Source of the DNA: Rhodothermales bacterium
GTDB taxonomy: Bacteria > Bacteroidota > Rhodothermia > Rhodothermales > Bin80
Direction of reading: 5' to 3'
Assembly (NCBI GenBank): GCA_028278205.1
Contig: JANQES010000073.1
Coordinates: 1-64,000, forward strand
DNA: 64,000 nucleotides
A program made the position numbers and the translations under genes. The notes below the pieces were generated by a model. It had not been told where the DNA came from. It was given only the letters and a program-made list of their open reading frames with translations, and did not search any database. Positions within the stretch are counted from its first letter, which is position 1. The number at the start of each line of letters is the position of its first letter. Positions 51,116 through 60,123 of the stretch are shown piece by piece.

Positions 51116-53044
51116 TCACATCACGCTCTTTTCCGCCACAGGCGCTCGCCCGGCCAGTTCCTTCGTATCGCCATCGAGGAATTGCCGGCACCAGGCCTCG
51201 AAGAAGAGCAAGCGCCACAGCACGTGGCTCAAATCACGACCGCGTCCGTTTCGCATCCAGGCAAAGAGTTGGGGTACGGCCTTCGTGTCGTAGAAGCCCC
51301 GGGCCCGGCTTTCAGAGGACGAGAAATAGCGTTCGATTCGGTCGAGCGTCTTGCCCTGAAACCACACGGACAGCGGCACGCCAAAGCCGTGTTTTTTGTG
51401 ATCGAGAGCCGCCCGAGGAAGCTTCTTTTCGGCGATATGCCGGATGATGCGCTTTCCACGACCGCCGGCCAGGTGTTGCCGCGCGGGAATACGCGCAGCC
51501 AGTTCTACCAGGCGATAGTCTAACAACGGACAGCGCACCTCGATGGAATGCGCCATCGACGCTCGATCCACCTTCACCAGAATATCATTGGAAAGATAAA
51601 GCTTAAAATCGAGGTACTGTAGACGCGAAAGCGGGTCGAGGTGCGCCGCCTGGCGCGCAAGCTCGTAGAGGAAATCGGTAATCTCTTCCTCGCTCCGACG
51701 CCACGGCGACGCCAGCGGAAACAGATTGAGCGGATCTCCAGGGAAGACGGTATGCGTTGCATAGCGTTTCCAGGTTGGCATGGCAGCACGCCGCGCCCGT
51801 TGATGCGTCAGGCTGTGCACGGGTGTCACGCCCGCAAGCGCGCTGAAGAGCGCCGCGCGGATCGGGGGTGGGATGCGGTCGAGCCAGGCAGCTTCATGTG
51901 CTGTCAGATATCGTCTGTAGCCTGCAAATATCTCGTCGCCGCCATCGCCCGAGAGAAACACCGTGGCCTCTTTGGAGGCGGCCTTACACAGGTAGTACGT
52001 AGGCACCGCCGAAGCGTCGGCAAAGGGTTCCTCGTAGTGCCATACGAGTTCGGGTAAAACGTCCAGGGCGTCGGGCTCAAGCCGGGTGACGCAGTGCGCG
52101 AGGTGGTAGCGTCCCGCCACGCTCGCTGCGACGCCAGACTCGTCCCATGGCTGTTCGTCAAAGCCCACGGTGAAGGCGATCAGGTCCTCTCGCGCATGAG
52201 ACGCCACAGCCAGCGCGGTGATCAGGCTGCTGTCGAGCCCGCCGCTCAAGAACGTCCCGACCGGCACATCGCTCACCAGGCGGCGGGCCACGGCGTCGGC
52301 AAGGAGGTCTTCTACCTCTTCGGCCCACTGCGCGTCACTACGCCCCGGCAGCGGATCGAACGCTAGCTGCCAGTAAGGACGCTGGATCGCCTCTTCGGAT
52401 CGTTCGAAATGGACTTCGAGATAGTGGCCGGGCTGGAGCTTCTTGATGTCCTTGAAAATCGTCCTCGGCGCCGGGACGTAGTTGAAACAGAAGTACTGGT
52501 TCAAAGCCAGTTCATCGACTTCAGGCTTGATTTGCCCGGCGGTGATGACACTTTTTATCGTGGAAGCAAAGACGAATTTTTCGCGATCCTGCGTATAGAG
52601 CAAGGGCTTCTGGCCTGCTCGATCCCGGGCAAGCAGCAGCTTCCGGCCTCGCAGATCTAAAAAGGCCAGCGCAAACATGCCGTTGATGCGAGCCAGCCCC
52701 GAGGCCCCATGCCGCCGAAGCCAGTAGAGCAGCACTTCCGCATCCCCGGTGGATTCAAACCGTTCTCCGGCAGCTTCCAGTTCTGCGCGCAGGTCGAGGT
52801 AATTATAGATTTCGCCGTTGAAGATTATCCACGCGCTGCCGTCCCGTGTGCGCATGGGCTGATGCCCTTTGGGGCTTAGATCCAGGATAGACAGGCGGCG
52901 GAACCCGAGGCCCCACTGCACGCCGGCCTCGACGCCCCGGTCGTCGGGTCCTCGATACACCATCAAATCGGTCGCCGCTTCGAGCGAAACAAGGTCGACC
53001 GGCGGCGCTTCTTCAAAGGTGAGCACACCAACAATTCCGCACAT
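51116..53044 (-). CDS. asnB: Glutamine-hydrolysing asparagine synthase-type amidotransferase
   Basis: Protein of 642 residues. Cys2 of MCGIVGVLTF is the glutaminase nucleophile. The class II amidotransferase domain has WIIFNGEIYNY and the synthetase domain has the PP-loop FLSGGLDSSLITALA near residue 265. In polysaccharide clusters AsnB-like enzymes often amidate a uronic acid rather than make free asparagine. That role would fit the diacetamido-uronic acid genes further upstream. Three bases separate it from the next gene. Confidence 0.92.
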   Translation of the reverse strand: MCGIVGVLTFEEAPPVDLVSLEAATDLMVYRGPDDRGVEAGVQWGLGFRRLSILDLSPKGHQPMRTRDGSAWIIFNGEIYNYLDLRAELEAAGERFESTGDAEVLLYWLRRHGASGLARINGMFALAFLDLRGRKLLLARDRAGQKPLLYTQDREKFVFASTIKSVITAGQIKPEVDELALNQYFCFNYVPAPRTIFKDIKKLQPGHYLEVHFERSEEAIQRPYWQLAFDPLPGRSDAQWAEEVEDLLADAVARRLVSDVPVGTFLSGGLDSSLITALAVASHAREDLIAFTVGFDEQPWDESGVAASVAGRYHLAHCVTRLEPDALDVLPELVWHYEEPFADASAVPTYYLCKAASKEATVFLSGDGGDEIFAGYRRYLTAHEAAWLDRIPPPIRAALFSALAGVTPVHSLTHQRARRAAMPTWKRYATHTVFPGDPLNLFPLASPWRRSEEEITDFLYELARQAAHLDPLSRLQYLDFKLYLSNDILVKVDRASMAHSIEVRCPLLDYRLVELAARIPARQHLAGGRGKRIIRHIAEKKLPRAALDHKKHGFGVPLSVWFQGKTLDRIERYFSSSESRARGFYDTKAVPQLFAWMRNGRGRDLSHVLWRLLFFEAWCRQFLDGDTKELAGRAPVAEKSVM

Positions 53045-53082
53045 ACAGAAAATTCCTTTGAAAAATCGTTACCTGGAATACC

Positions 53083-53736
53083 CTAAAAAACCGAGCCCTG
53101 GTGAGAGCCGGAGGCGGCCAGAGAGGCCGACAGGCGCCGGGCCTCTTCCAGGGCGACCAACCGCTCCGGATCGTCTTCCTTACCCGGATAATCGATTAGA
53201 TCGAAAGATCCCTTATACGAAATCAGGCGGGCGGGATTGCCGACGACGACCCCGCACGGCGGCACAGACCGGGTCACGACGGCGCCTACCCCGATCAAGG
53301 CATCATGGCCGATCTCAATCGGGCCGATGATAGCGGCGTTGGGCCCTACGTAGACCCGGTCTCCCAGGACGGGGCTGCGCAGGTCTTTGCCGCCGCCGCC
53401 GGCATGCCCGATGCTCACGCCCTGCGTCAGCGTACAATGATGCCCCATGATGACGTCGCCGGCCAGCACAATATAGCCCGTATGCGCGATGAACAAGCCG
53501 GGGCCGATGGGCACCGTTTCCGGAAGTTGTATGTTCGTTGTTATGTCAACGATCAGTTGCATCAATACCGCCGGAATCTTCAGGAGCCAACGCAGGGGCC
53601 GGGGCAAGCCTCTGACCCATCGCCGGAACCGATACCCAAGGACGGCCCAGGCGCCCGGGCTGAACAACACAGCCGCCAGTTTTTGCCGGAATCCCCGGCC
53701 GTAGCGTGCTAAATCCTGGCGTACGTTCGTGAACAT
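53083..53736 (-). CDS. Serine acetyltransferase-like hexapeptide O-acetyltransferase
   Basis: Protein of 217 residues from ATG 53736, which leads into FTNVRQDLARYG; longer in-frame starts overlap the upstream gene. The left-handed beta-helix region runs VPIGPGLFIAHTGYIVLAGD, then TLTQGVSIGHAGGGGKD and GPNAAIIGPIEIGHDALIGVG, ending in GVVVGNPARLISYKG. The His in IAHTG is the usual catalytic base. It resembles CysE, but in this cluster it probably O-acetylates a sugar. Confidence 0.85.
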   Translation of the reverse strand: MFTNVRQDLARYGRGFRQKLAAVLFSPGAWAVLGYRFRRWVRGLPRPLRWLLKIPAVLMQLIVDITTNIQLPETVPIGPGLFIAHTGYIVLAGDVIMGHHCTLTQGVSIGHAGGGGKDLRSPVLGDRVYVGPNAAIIGPIEIGHDALIGVGAVVTRSVPPCGVVVGNPARLISYKGSFDLIDYPGKEDDPERLVALEEARRLSASLAASGSHQGSVF

Positions 53737-53773
53737 AAACCCGTGTTGGCAGCGTCTCTGGATCAGGGGAGGC

Positions 53774-55255
53774 CTACGTCGCGTTATGCCCCTTTTTGCT
53801 GCGTTGCAACGTGGTGAGGATGCTATCGACGATACGCTCGTGCGCCTTGCCATCAATCGGACCGCAAATGTACGCAGCGGCACGGCGGCGTCCTTCGCGG
53901 TCGAGGTCGGGATTTCGAAGGTAGAGGTTGACGGCCTCTACCAGTTCATCCATCGAGGTAGCCAGGCGCGAGGCCTTCCGTTCCATAACACGCCGGAAGT
54001 GCAGAAGCTTATGCGCGTGGCGGATAAGCAGCGCATGCGGATGGTTGGCCGCCGGCGTAAAGCCGACATTAACGATGGGTTTGTCAAAAATCGCCGCATC
54101 CAGCGTCACACTAGAAGCCATGTTAATATTCACGTCCATGTGACGCATGGTATTGGTGAGCATCGCCAGGTCGTCTAGCTCCGGCGTGAACCATATCTGC
54201 TGCTGGGTGGGTTGCTGCCAGGCCCGATGGATGATGATGCCGGGGCACCGCTTTTCGACATCCCGGAACCGGCCTACCCGGTCAAGCGGATGCGAGCGCA
54301 CCAACAACTGGGGTTTCCCCTCAATCCGCCCGTGTTCGATGGCCTGCCACAATTGCGCCACGAATTCATCCTCTTTGGGAAAAACAACCTCCCGGGCCTG
54401 CGCAGCATAGACGAGCAATTTCCGATTGGGATCGCCTCCGATGCGCTTGAAAAACGCGGCCCGATCCCACCATAACTCCTTACGCAAATGGTAATCGAAC
54501 TGGGGCGTCCCTGTGACCGAGATGCGTTGCGCCTCAAGGTCAGGGTACCGGTTCAGGAGGTCCTGCCTCATCATCTCGCTCCAGACGATGTAGTGCGCAT
54601 AGTCGGCGACGAGGTGGGATCGTTGGCAGAGATTGTCCCAGGACGGTATGGTGGTCATCGTCGGGATGCCCCGCAGCATCGCCGCAAAACTCATCTCCCG
54701 CTGTGCTAGCTGCCACGGATTGGCGGTCAGGACAACGTCCGGCTCGATCGTATCGAGGAGGGTCTGTTGCGCTGCTCCGTTGAGCAGCATCTTGAGTTTT
54801 CGTTGTCCTCTGCGCTCCAGGGTTTCATACAAGGGCGAATAGCTGATGAGCCGGGCTAAGCGCCCCATCATAAAGGAGTAGGGTTGCTTCCAGCGGGGTT
54901 GGAAGGCAAGCATCCACCGCCTCTTAACGGGATCATAGATGCCGCACCGGTGATGCGTCGCCGTCGAGATCAACCCCTCAAAGATCCCCATGGAGCGGGG
55001 TATTACAGACGCCGGCAGGTCGGCGAGGTCGGTGTTCTTATCCCGTACGATCTTTCGAAAGTGCTGGTCGCTCGGCGGCAAAAGCACCGTGACGTCGAGA
55101 TGCGGCGCCATGGCCTCAAGGAAGCCCGAATGCACATAATTCCTGACGCCCCAGCCGCTCGAAAGCAACAGCAACAGACGCGGTTTCTGGCTTGTATGTG
55201 CTGAGGCCGGAGCCCTGGCGATGGATGCTCCTGTCAATGATTCAGACGGTTCCAT
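53774..55255 (-). CDS. GT-B-fold glycosyltransferase-like protein (paralogue of 56808-58250)
   Basis: Protein of 493 residues without a close family I can name. The pattern fits a GT-B fold: N-terminal LLLLLSSGWGVRNYVHSGFL, a mid-region PSWDNLCQRSHL, a LLVRSHPLDRVG loop and a late VNINMASSVTLDA helix, arranged as in CDP-glycerol glycerophosphotransferase and NDP-sugar 2-epimerase-like folds. The paralogue at 56808-58250 shares the SWDNL, VR-HP and VNIN segments. The two flank the polymerase or ligase gene. A glycosyl or phospho-alditol transfer role is inferred. Confidence 0.78.
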   Translation of the reverse strand: MEPSESLTGASIARAPASAHTSQKPRLLLLLSSGWGVRNYVHSGFLEAMAPHLDVTVLLPPSDQHFRKIVRDKNTDLADLPASVIPRSMGIFEGLISTATHHRCGIYDPVKRRWMLAFQPRWKQPYSFMMGRLARLISYSPLYETLERRGQRKLKMLLNGAAQQTLLDTIEPDVVLTANPWQLAQREMSFAAMLRGIPTMTTIPSWDNLCQRSHLVADYAHYIVWSEMMRQDLLNRYPDLEAQRISVTGTPQFDYHLRKELWWDRAAFFKRIGGDPNRKLLVYAAQAREVVFPKEDEFVAQLWQAIEHGRIEGKPQLLVRSHPLDRVGRFRDVEKRCPGIIIHRAWQQPTQQQIWFTPELDDLAMLTNTMRHMDVNINMASSVTLDAAIFDKPIVNVGFTPAANHPHALLIRHAHKLLHFRRVMERKASRLATSMDELVEAVNLYLRNPDLDREGRRRAAAYICGPIDGKAHERIVDSILTTLQRSKKGHNAT

Positions 55256-55280
55256 GATGCGTGTTCAAGTCCCGACCGGC

Positions 55281-56714
55281 TTATTGCGCGCGATACGCAA
55301 GGGCCCGTTTATCTCTTCGCTGCTGCTTGACATGCCTTACTAAAACCATCACCAGGCCCATAGAAAACCAGAACTCTTTGGCATGCGCGGCTGTTGAGGC
55401 GCCAATGACAATGACAAAGGCAATCCACCAGGCCAGTGTTATATGTCTCCACGGCCCCGTGCGCAGCGCCTTGATCCCCATACTGACAAAAAATGCCAGG
55501 AAGAACAGTCCGCCGATGATACCGGATTCAACCAGCACGCCGAGGTACACATTGTGGTCGTCACGGGGGCTGTCATACGTGCGCGCGCTGTATTGACTGG
55601 CGAACCCGCCGTAGCCGACGCCAAGGATCGGGTGTTCCAGAAAGATCTCCCATCCTTCAGCCCAGATATAATTGCGCCCACTCATAATGAGCCGGTAGTC
55701 CTGGTCTCCAATGCCCAACCGCGTGGCGTTGACACGCAGCATGAGCGCCTCCGAATTGATCATCCACGCCCCCGATCCGACGATCAGAATCACGATGGCG
55801 CCCAGGAAGATCTTCTTGGTTCGGCGGAAACGACCCAGAAACGCCCAGACCAGCAGGGCTACCGCCTGAGCGACCATAACCGCCCTGCTGTAGGCCAAAG
55901 GCACCATGACCCCAAGGAATACCCCAAGACCAAGCGCTATATTCCGCCGGAAGCGTGTGGCGCTGAACTCCCAGAAGGCCAGCGCCCCAAGCATCGCGAC
56001 CAGGGTGGTCCGCGCATAGACATTGGACGCTAACCCCGTCGTGCCGGGACCCGCCAGGACGCTCGGTTCAAAGCGCGCTTTGTGTTCGACCCAGACAAGG
56101 GCCGTGCCCGGTTCATAATAGAGCCAATTGGCCATGGTCGCGAGCAAGCTGGCCATGATGAAGTACGCGAGCCATCGAAACACGATCTCACGCGACTTCG
56201 CCCAGCGATAAAACGCACTGATCAAAAGAACCCCTGAAAAGCCCTGGACAACGAGCTTGAACCCGGTCGCCAGATCTAAAGAGCCCCAGGCCAGGGTGAT
56301 GGCGCTCCAGAGCACCCACAAACCCAGCCATATTTCGGGCATCGTCAGCCGAAGACGCGCAGGTCGTTGATTGGGCCGGATCATGCCAATGACGACCATC
56401 ACGATGAGCAGGTACGTCAGGAGATTCCAGGGGGTGCCTCCCCAAATCGCAAAGATTTGTTCGAACGGAATGGCAAAGGCATAAATAGCAAGAGCAGACT
56501 CGAAGTCGCGAACGGCAAAGTAGAGACTGCCCAGAACGAGCCAGCCCATGAGAAAAAGCGCCATCACCTCACGCCCCTGAACAAACAGGACGACCCCCGC
56601 CATCGCCACACCGAGAATCAAAAACTTCTCTGCCGGAAATAACGGCCTCGGCAACACGCCGAGAGAACGCCTCGCACGGGGTTGCGCGATACTGGTCTCC
56701 ATAGACATGCTCAT
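55281..56714 (-). CDS. O-antigen polymerase/ligase-family membrane protein (Wzy_C)
   Basis: Protein of about 477 residues with ten or so hydrophobic segments and a periplasmic loop carrying GYGGFASQYSARTYD, then DDHNVYLGVLVESGIIGG, the Wzy_C signature of WaaL ligases and Wzy polymerases. Several ATG codons (56714, 56708, 56702) could start it; 56714 is listed. With a PglK-like exporter and a PglC-like initiator it would either polymerise repeat units or ligate the glycan to its carrier. Confidence 0.88.
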   Translation of the reverse strand: MSMSMETSIAQPRARRSLGVLPRPLFPAEKFLILGVAMAGVVLFVQGREVMALFLMGWLVLGSLYFAVRDFESALAIYAFAIPFEQIFAIWGGTPWNLLTYLLIVMVVIGMIRPNQRPARLRLTMPEIWLGLWVLWSAITLAWGSLDLATGFKLVVQGFSGVLLISAFYRWAKSREIVFRWLAYFIMASLLATMANWLYYEPGTALVWVEHKARFEPSVLAGPGTTGLASNVYARTTLVAMLGALAFWEFSATRFRRNIALGLGVFLGVMVPLAYSRAVMVAQAVALLVWAFLGRFRRTKKIFLGAIVILIVGSGAWMINSEALMLRVNATRLGIGDQDYRLIMSGRNYIWAEGWEIFLEHPILGVGYGGFASQYSARTYDSPRDDHNVYLGVLVESGIIGGLFFLAFFVSMGIKALRTGPWRHITLAWWIAFVIVIGASTAAHAKEFWFSMGLVMVLVRHVKQQRRDKRALAYRAQ

Positions 56715-56807
56715 CGATCTCGCTCTATGAGATCCCGGTGGGGAAGGCTGCAAAGACCCCACGCGCGGCTCTTTTGTTTCGAGCGATTTTTTTGATAGGC
56801 GCCGCCG

Positions 56808-58250
56808 TCATAGAACGCGCGGCGCGGCATAAGCCGGAGTGTCGGTCCTTACTTCGGCCAATAAACATTCGGCGGCGCGCACAGCCGCCTTACCGTCTAC
56901 GTCTCCACACCACAGTTCGAGCAGCGCCTTGCGGTTGGGCCGCTCCAGCGCCGGGTTATCAAGATAACGCTTCGTGTGCGCAATCAATTCATCGAGGCTA
57001 GAAGCAAAGCGGGCCGCCCCCGTCTCGGCGACCGTCCGATAGTGTTCAAACAAGTAAAAGCTCCGCAAAAACTCCTCCCACATACTGCCCGCTTCGTAGT
57101 CAAACATGATGTTTACCACCGGCACGTCCATGGCGCAGCAATCGAGCGTGATGGTAGAGCAGAGGTTGATGTTGACGTCGGCGTGCGCGATGGAGTTGAC
57201 CAGCAGGGCCATGTCGTCGCCCATAGGCATCCAGCCAACAAGCCGGCCCGGATCCGTATCGTTGGTTTCGGTGAAGAGCACCTCGGGGTAGCGCCTCCGT
57301 AATTCGGCAAAAGGGGCGCCGCCGCCAATAGGATGAGGACGCACCAGCACCTGCGGATCCCCCTCTAAAGCGCCGGCCCGAATCGCCTCGCAAAACTGTT
57401 CTAACAGGGCGGGTTCCTGAGGCATCAGGTTGGGTGACACCCCCGTCCACAGAATCAGTTTGCGCGCCGGATCCCCTCCGATAGCACGCAGGAACGTCGC
57501 CCGCTCTTCGACGAGGCCGGGCCGCCGGTAAAAATCGAACCGGGGCACGCCGACCTCGGTGACACGCGCCGGGTCGACATCCGGGTAGAGCGTCAGCAGA
57601 TCGTCGCGCATCTGCCTGCTCCAGACCAGATAGCGCCCGAACCGCATCGGAAGACGTCCCTTGGAAAACAGGTTGTCCCACGAGGTAATGAAGCCTGCTA
57701 CAGGCACCCCCAACCGCTGCGCCGCCCACAAGGCCGGATATTCGTAATAACCCACCAGCGGGGTCGTCGCAAACAACAGGTCGACGCGGTGTTTCCGCAG
57801 GACCGCCTCGATCCGCCTGGATTCCTCCATCAAGCCCAGAAAGCGTTGCTCCATGCGCTCGTTCCATCGTGGGGGCAGATTTTTGAAGACGTACCGGGCA
57901 GCCGCATGAACACCTGCGAAGCGCAGCCGGGTTTTAATCGACCCGGACGAGGCTTTATGTCGATGCAGTCTCTTTAGATGTTCCAGAATGAAGGTAGGCT
58001 GCCGGTAATAACTGCCGAACTTAAGCATCTCTCTGAGATGAGCCGCCAGCGGCCCCAGTTGGACGATGTCCATCCACTCGAACGTGACGGCGTCCTGCTC
58101 GACGTGCTCGCGCAGCGCCTCGGCTTGCGGGCTGAACAGGACCACCTCCGCTTCCGAAGCCAGGCGCGGCAAGAAATCCGAGAAGACCCAGTCTCGCAAG
58201 CACCATCCCAGAGGCGCCAACAGCGCTATGCGCGGCGGCTCAGGCCTCAT
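56808..58250 (-). CDS. GT-B-fold glycosyltransferase-like protein (paralogue of 53774-55255)
   Basis: Protein of 480 residues. It carries SWDNLFSKGRLPMRFGRYLV, VLVRPHPIGGG and VNINLCSTITLDCCAMDVPV in the same order as its paralogue. FATTPLVGYYEYPALWAAQRLG gives the likely donor-domain start. It overlaps the NeuA gene by 4 bases, so its acceptor or donor may involve the nonulosonic acid; this is inference. The low overall similarity between the two paralogues suggests different substrates. Confidence 0.78.
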   Translation of the reverse strand: MRPEPPRIALLAPLGWCLRDWVFSDFLPRLASEAEVVLFSPQAEALREHVEQDAVTFEWMDIVQLGPLAAHLREMLKFGSYYRQPTFILEHLKRLHRHKASSGSIKTRLRFAGVHAAARYVFKNLPPRWNERMEQRFLGLMEESRRIEAVLRKHRVDLLFATTPLVGYYEYPALWAAQRLGVPVAGFITSWDNLFSKGRLPMRFGRYLVWSRQMRDDLLTLYPDVDPARVTEVGVPRFDFYRRPGLVEERATFLRAIGGDPARKLILWTGVSPNLMPQEPALLEQFCEAIRAGALEGDPQVLVRPHPIGGGAPFAELRRRYPEVLFTETNDTDPGRLVGWMPMGDDMALLVNSIAHADVNINLCSTITLDCCAMDVPVVNIMFDYEAGSMWEEFLRSFYLFEHYRTVAETGAARFASSLDELIAHTKRYLDNPALERPNRKALLELWCGDVDGKAAVRAAECLLAEVRTDTPAYAAPRVL

Positions 58251-58972
58251 CGTTCATCGTGTTCGTCAACAAAACCCTGGATCTCTCGGAGTAATGCTTC
58301 AGCACGTGTCCAGTCTGCAGGCAGATCGAGGTTTACACTGCGCGCCGGATCCATCCGATACCCGACGATGCGCTCCCCGTAGAAGCTGTTTTTTTCGACC
58401 ACCACGTCCCGGCGTGTTACGTAGACGGATCCTTCCCGATGGAAGGCCGGGGGTAAATCCTGGCGGCGCGGTACAGGCGTTGCCACGCCGGTGCTCAACC
58501 GAAGGCGCCCCTGCTGATCTTCGAAGTACACCCAGTGCGGATTATATTTGGCAGGCACCGAAAGGACGCTCACGACGCTATCGGCCCCTTCCTGTTCGAG
58601 CCGCTCGATGCAGGCATCGATATCGTCGGGGCGCCGTAGCGGGCAGGTGGGCTGGAGCAGACACACGGCGTCGTAGTGCTCGCCGCGTGCTTCGACCCAC
58701 GCCAGGGCGTGCTGGACGACGGGCAGCGTGGGCGTATCGTCCTGCGCCAGGCGGGCCGGTCGGAGAAAGGGAACCGTCAGGCCGCACGCGCGCCCCACGG
58801 CGGCAATCTCTTCGTCGTCTGTACTGAGGATGGTGCGGGTGAGACGGCGGGCTGCCTGCGCCGCCTGCGCGGTGTAGCAAAGCAGGGGCTTGCCGCCGAG
58901 CAGGCGGATGTTTTTGTGGGGGATGCCCTTCGAGCCGCCCCGAGCAGGCACGAGACCGAGCACACGCATCAA
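58247..58972 (-). CDS. neuA: CMP-nonulosonate cytidylyltransferase (NeuA/LegF type)
   Basis: Protein of 241 residues. The CTP-binding LVPARGGSKGIPHKNIRLLGGKP-type N-terminus, LLQPTCPLRRPDDIDACIE and FYGERIVGYRMDPARSVNLD are characteristic. It activates a sialic-like acid with CMP for transfer. It is the third gene of the synthase/epimerase/cytidylyltransferase trio and directly abuts the 2-epimerase gene with a 4-base overlap. Confidence 0.93.
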   Translation of the reverse strand: MMRVLGLVPARGGSKGIPHKNIRLLGGKPLLCYTAQAAQAARRLTRTILSTDDEEIAAVGRACGLTVPFLRPARLAQDDTPTLPVVQHALAWVEARGEHYDAVCLLQPTCPLRRPDDIDACIERLEQEGADSVVSVLSVPAKYNPHWVYFEDQQGRLRLSTGVATPVPRRQDLPPAFHREGSVYVTRRDVVVEKNSFYGERIVGYRMDPARSVNLDLPADWTRAEALLREIQGFVDEHDER

Positions 58973-60123
58973 TACGTCAATCGCTTCTCGATGCGCAGGG
59001 GGGCTTCTGCGATTAACCGGGCGATGTACTCACCGGCTTGCCCATCGCCATAGATCGATGCAGAAGGATACCGACCGTTGCGCATGTGGTGTTGGATGGC
59101 CTCGGTAATGGCGCCCCGCTCATAGACTACGTCTACGACATTGGCGCCCCGCTCCCGCCCGGCCTGCCGCGACCCGATATTGACCACAGGCACGCCTAAA
59201 AACGAACTTTCTCGAATCCCCACGCTGGAGTTTCCGACCAGACAGAGGCTGTTGTAAATCAGCGCCAGGAAGTCCGGCGGGTGCATGTTCTTGAAGAAGT
59301 GAATATTGGCCGGGCTTTCGAGTTCGCGGAAGGTTCGGATGCCCTTCGAGGTGCCGTCGGAGCCGGCATCGACGTTGGGCCAGAACCAGAGCGTCGGCAG
59401 GCCGAGGTCGCGCACGGCATAGAGCGTTTCGAAGACGTGTTGCCTGGCCTGTTCGTACTCCGTCGTCACGGGGTGCTGCATGACCACCAGATAGCCGTCT
59501 GAGAGATCAACTTCAACGCCGACGCCGCCGTAGCGGGCAAACGGGTTGAAGGTCAACGCAGGATTGCGCAGGGTCTCTGCCGCCAGATCAACCGATGGAC
59601 ATCCGGTTACGAACACCGTATCGGGGTCTTCGCCCATCCGGATGACGTTATCGGCGGCTTTCTCCGTGGCCACAAAGTGCAGGTTGGCGAGCTTCGTCAC
59701 GGCATGGCGCACCTTCTCATCAACGGAACCTGTCACCTCGCCGCCCTGCACGTGGGCCAGGGGGATGTTCATGTAGGAGGCGGCTACGGCCGTGGCCATC
59801 GTCTCATAGCGATCGGCAATGGTAACGACGAGGTCCGGCTTGAGATTATCGAAGACGGTAGCCAGTTCCAGCACGCCGAGCCCCGTCGTCTTTGCCATCG
59901 ACGTAAGATTCTCGCCTTCGAGCACCATGTGGACGCGCGCGGAGACGTCGAAGCCGTCGGCTTCAATATTGCGTATGGCGTTACCATAGCGCTCCAGCAA
60001 GGCCGAGGCCGCAACGACGAGTTGCAATTCCAGGTCGGGGTGCGCCCGGATGGCCTTCAAAGCCGTCATAATCCTGCTGTAGCTAGGCCGGGCCGTTACG
60101 ACCACGCAGACTTTTCGTGGCAT
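58969..60123 (-). CDS. neuC: Hydrolysing UDP-N-acetylglucosamine-type 2-epimerase (NeuC/LegG type)
   Basis: Protein of 384 residues. VCVVVTARPSYSRIMTALKA, HVQGGEVTGSVDEKVRHAVTKLA and SVGIRESSFLGVPVVNIGSRQ match the hydrolysing 2-epimerases that release ManNAc or a 6-deoxy-diaminosugar from the UDP-sugar. It supplies the substrate of NeuB. With the CapD-type dehydratase and LegC-like aminotransferase in the window a legionaminic route is possible, but a sialic route is not excluded. It overlaps the NeuB gene by one base. Confidence 0.93.
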   Translation of the reverse strand: MPRKVCVVVTARPSYSRIMTALKAIRAHPDLELQLVVAASALLERYGNAIRNIEADGFDVSARVHMVLEGENLTSMAKTTGLGVLELATVFDNLKPDLVVTIADRYETMATAVAASYMNIPLAHVQGGEVTGSVDEKVRHAVTKLANLHFVATEKAADNVIRMGEDPDTVFVTGCPSVDLAAETLRNPALTFNPFARYGGVGVEVDLSDGYLVVMQHPVTTEYEQARQHVFETLYAVRDLGLPTLWFWPNVDAGSDGTSKGIRTFRELESPANIHFFKNMHPPDFLALIYNSLCLVGNSSVGIRESSFLGVPVVNIGSRQAGRERGANVVDVVYERGAITEAIQHHMRNGRYPSASIYGDGQAGEYIARLIAEAPLRIEKRLTY

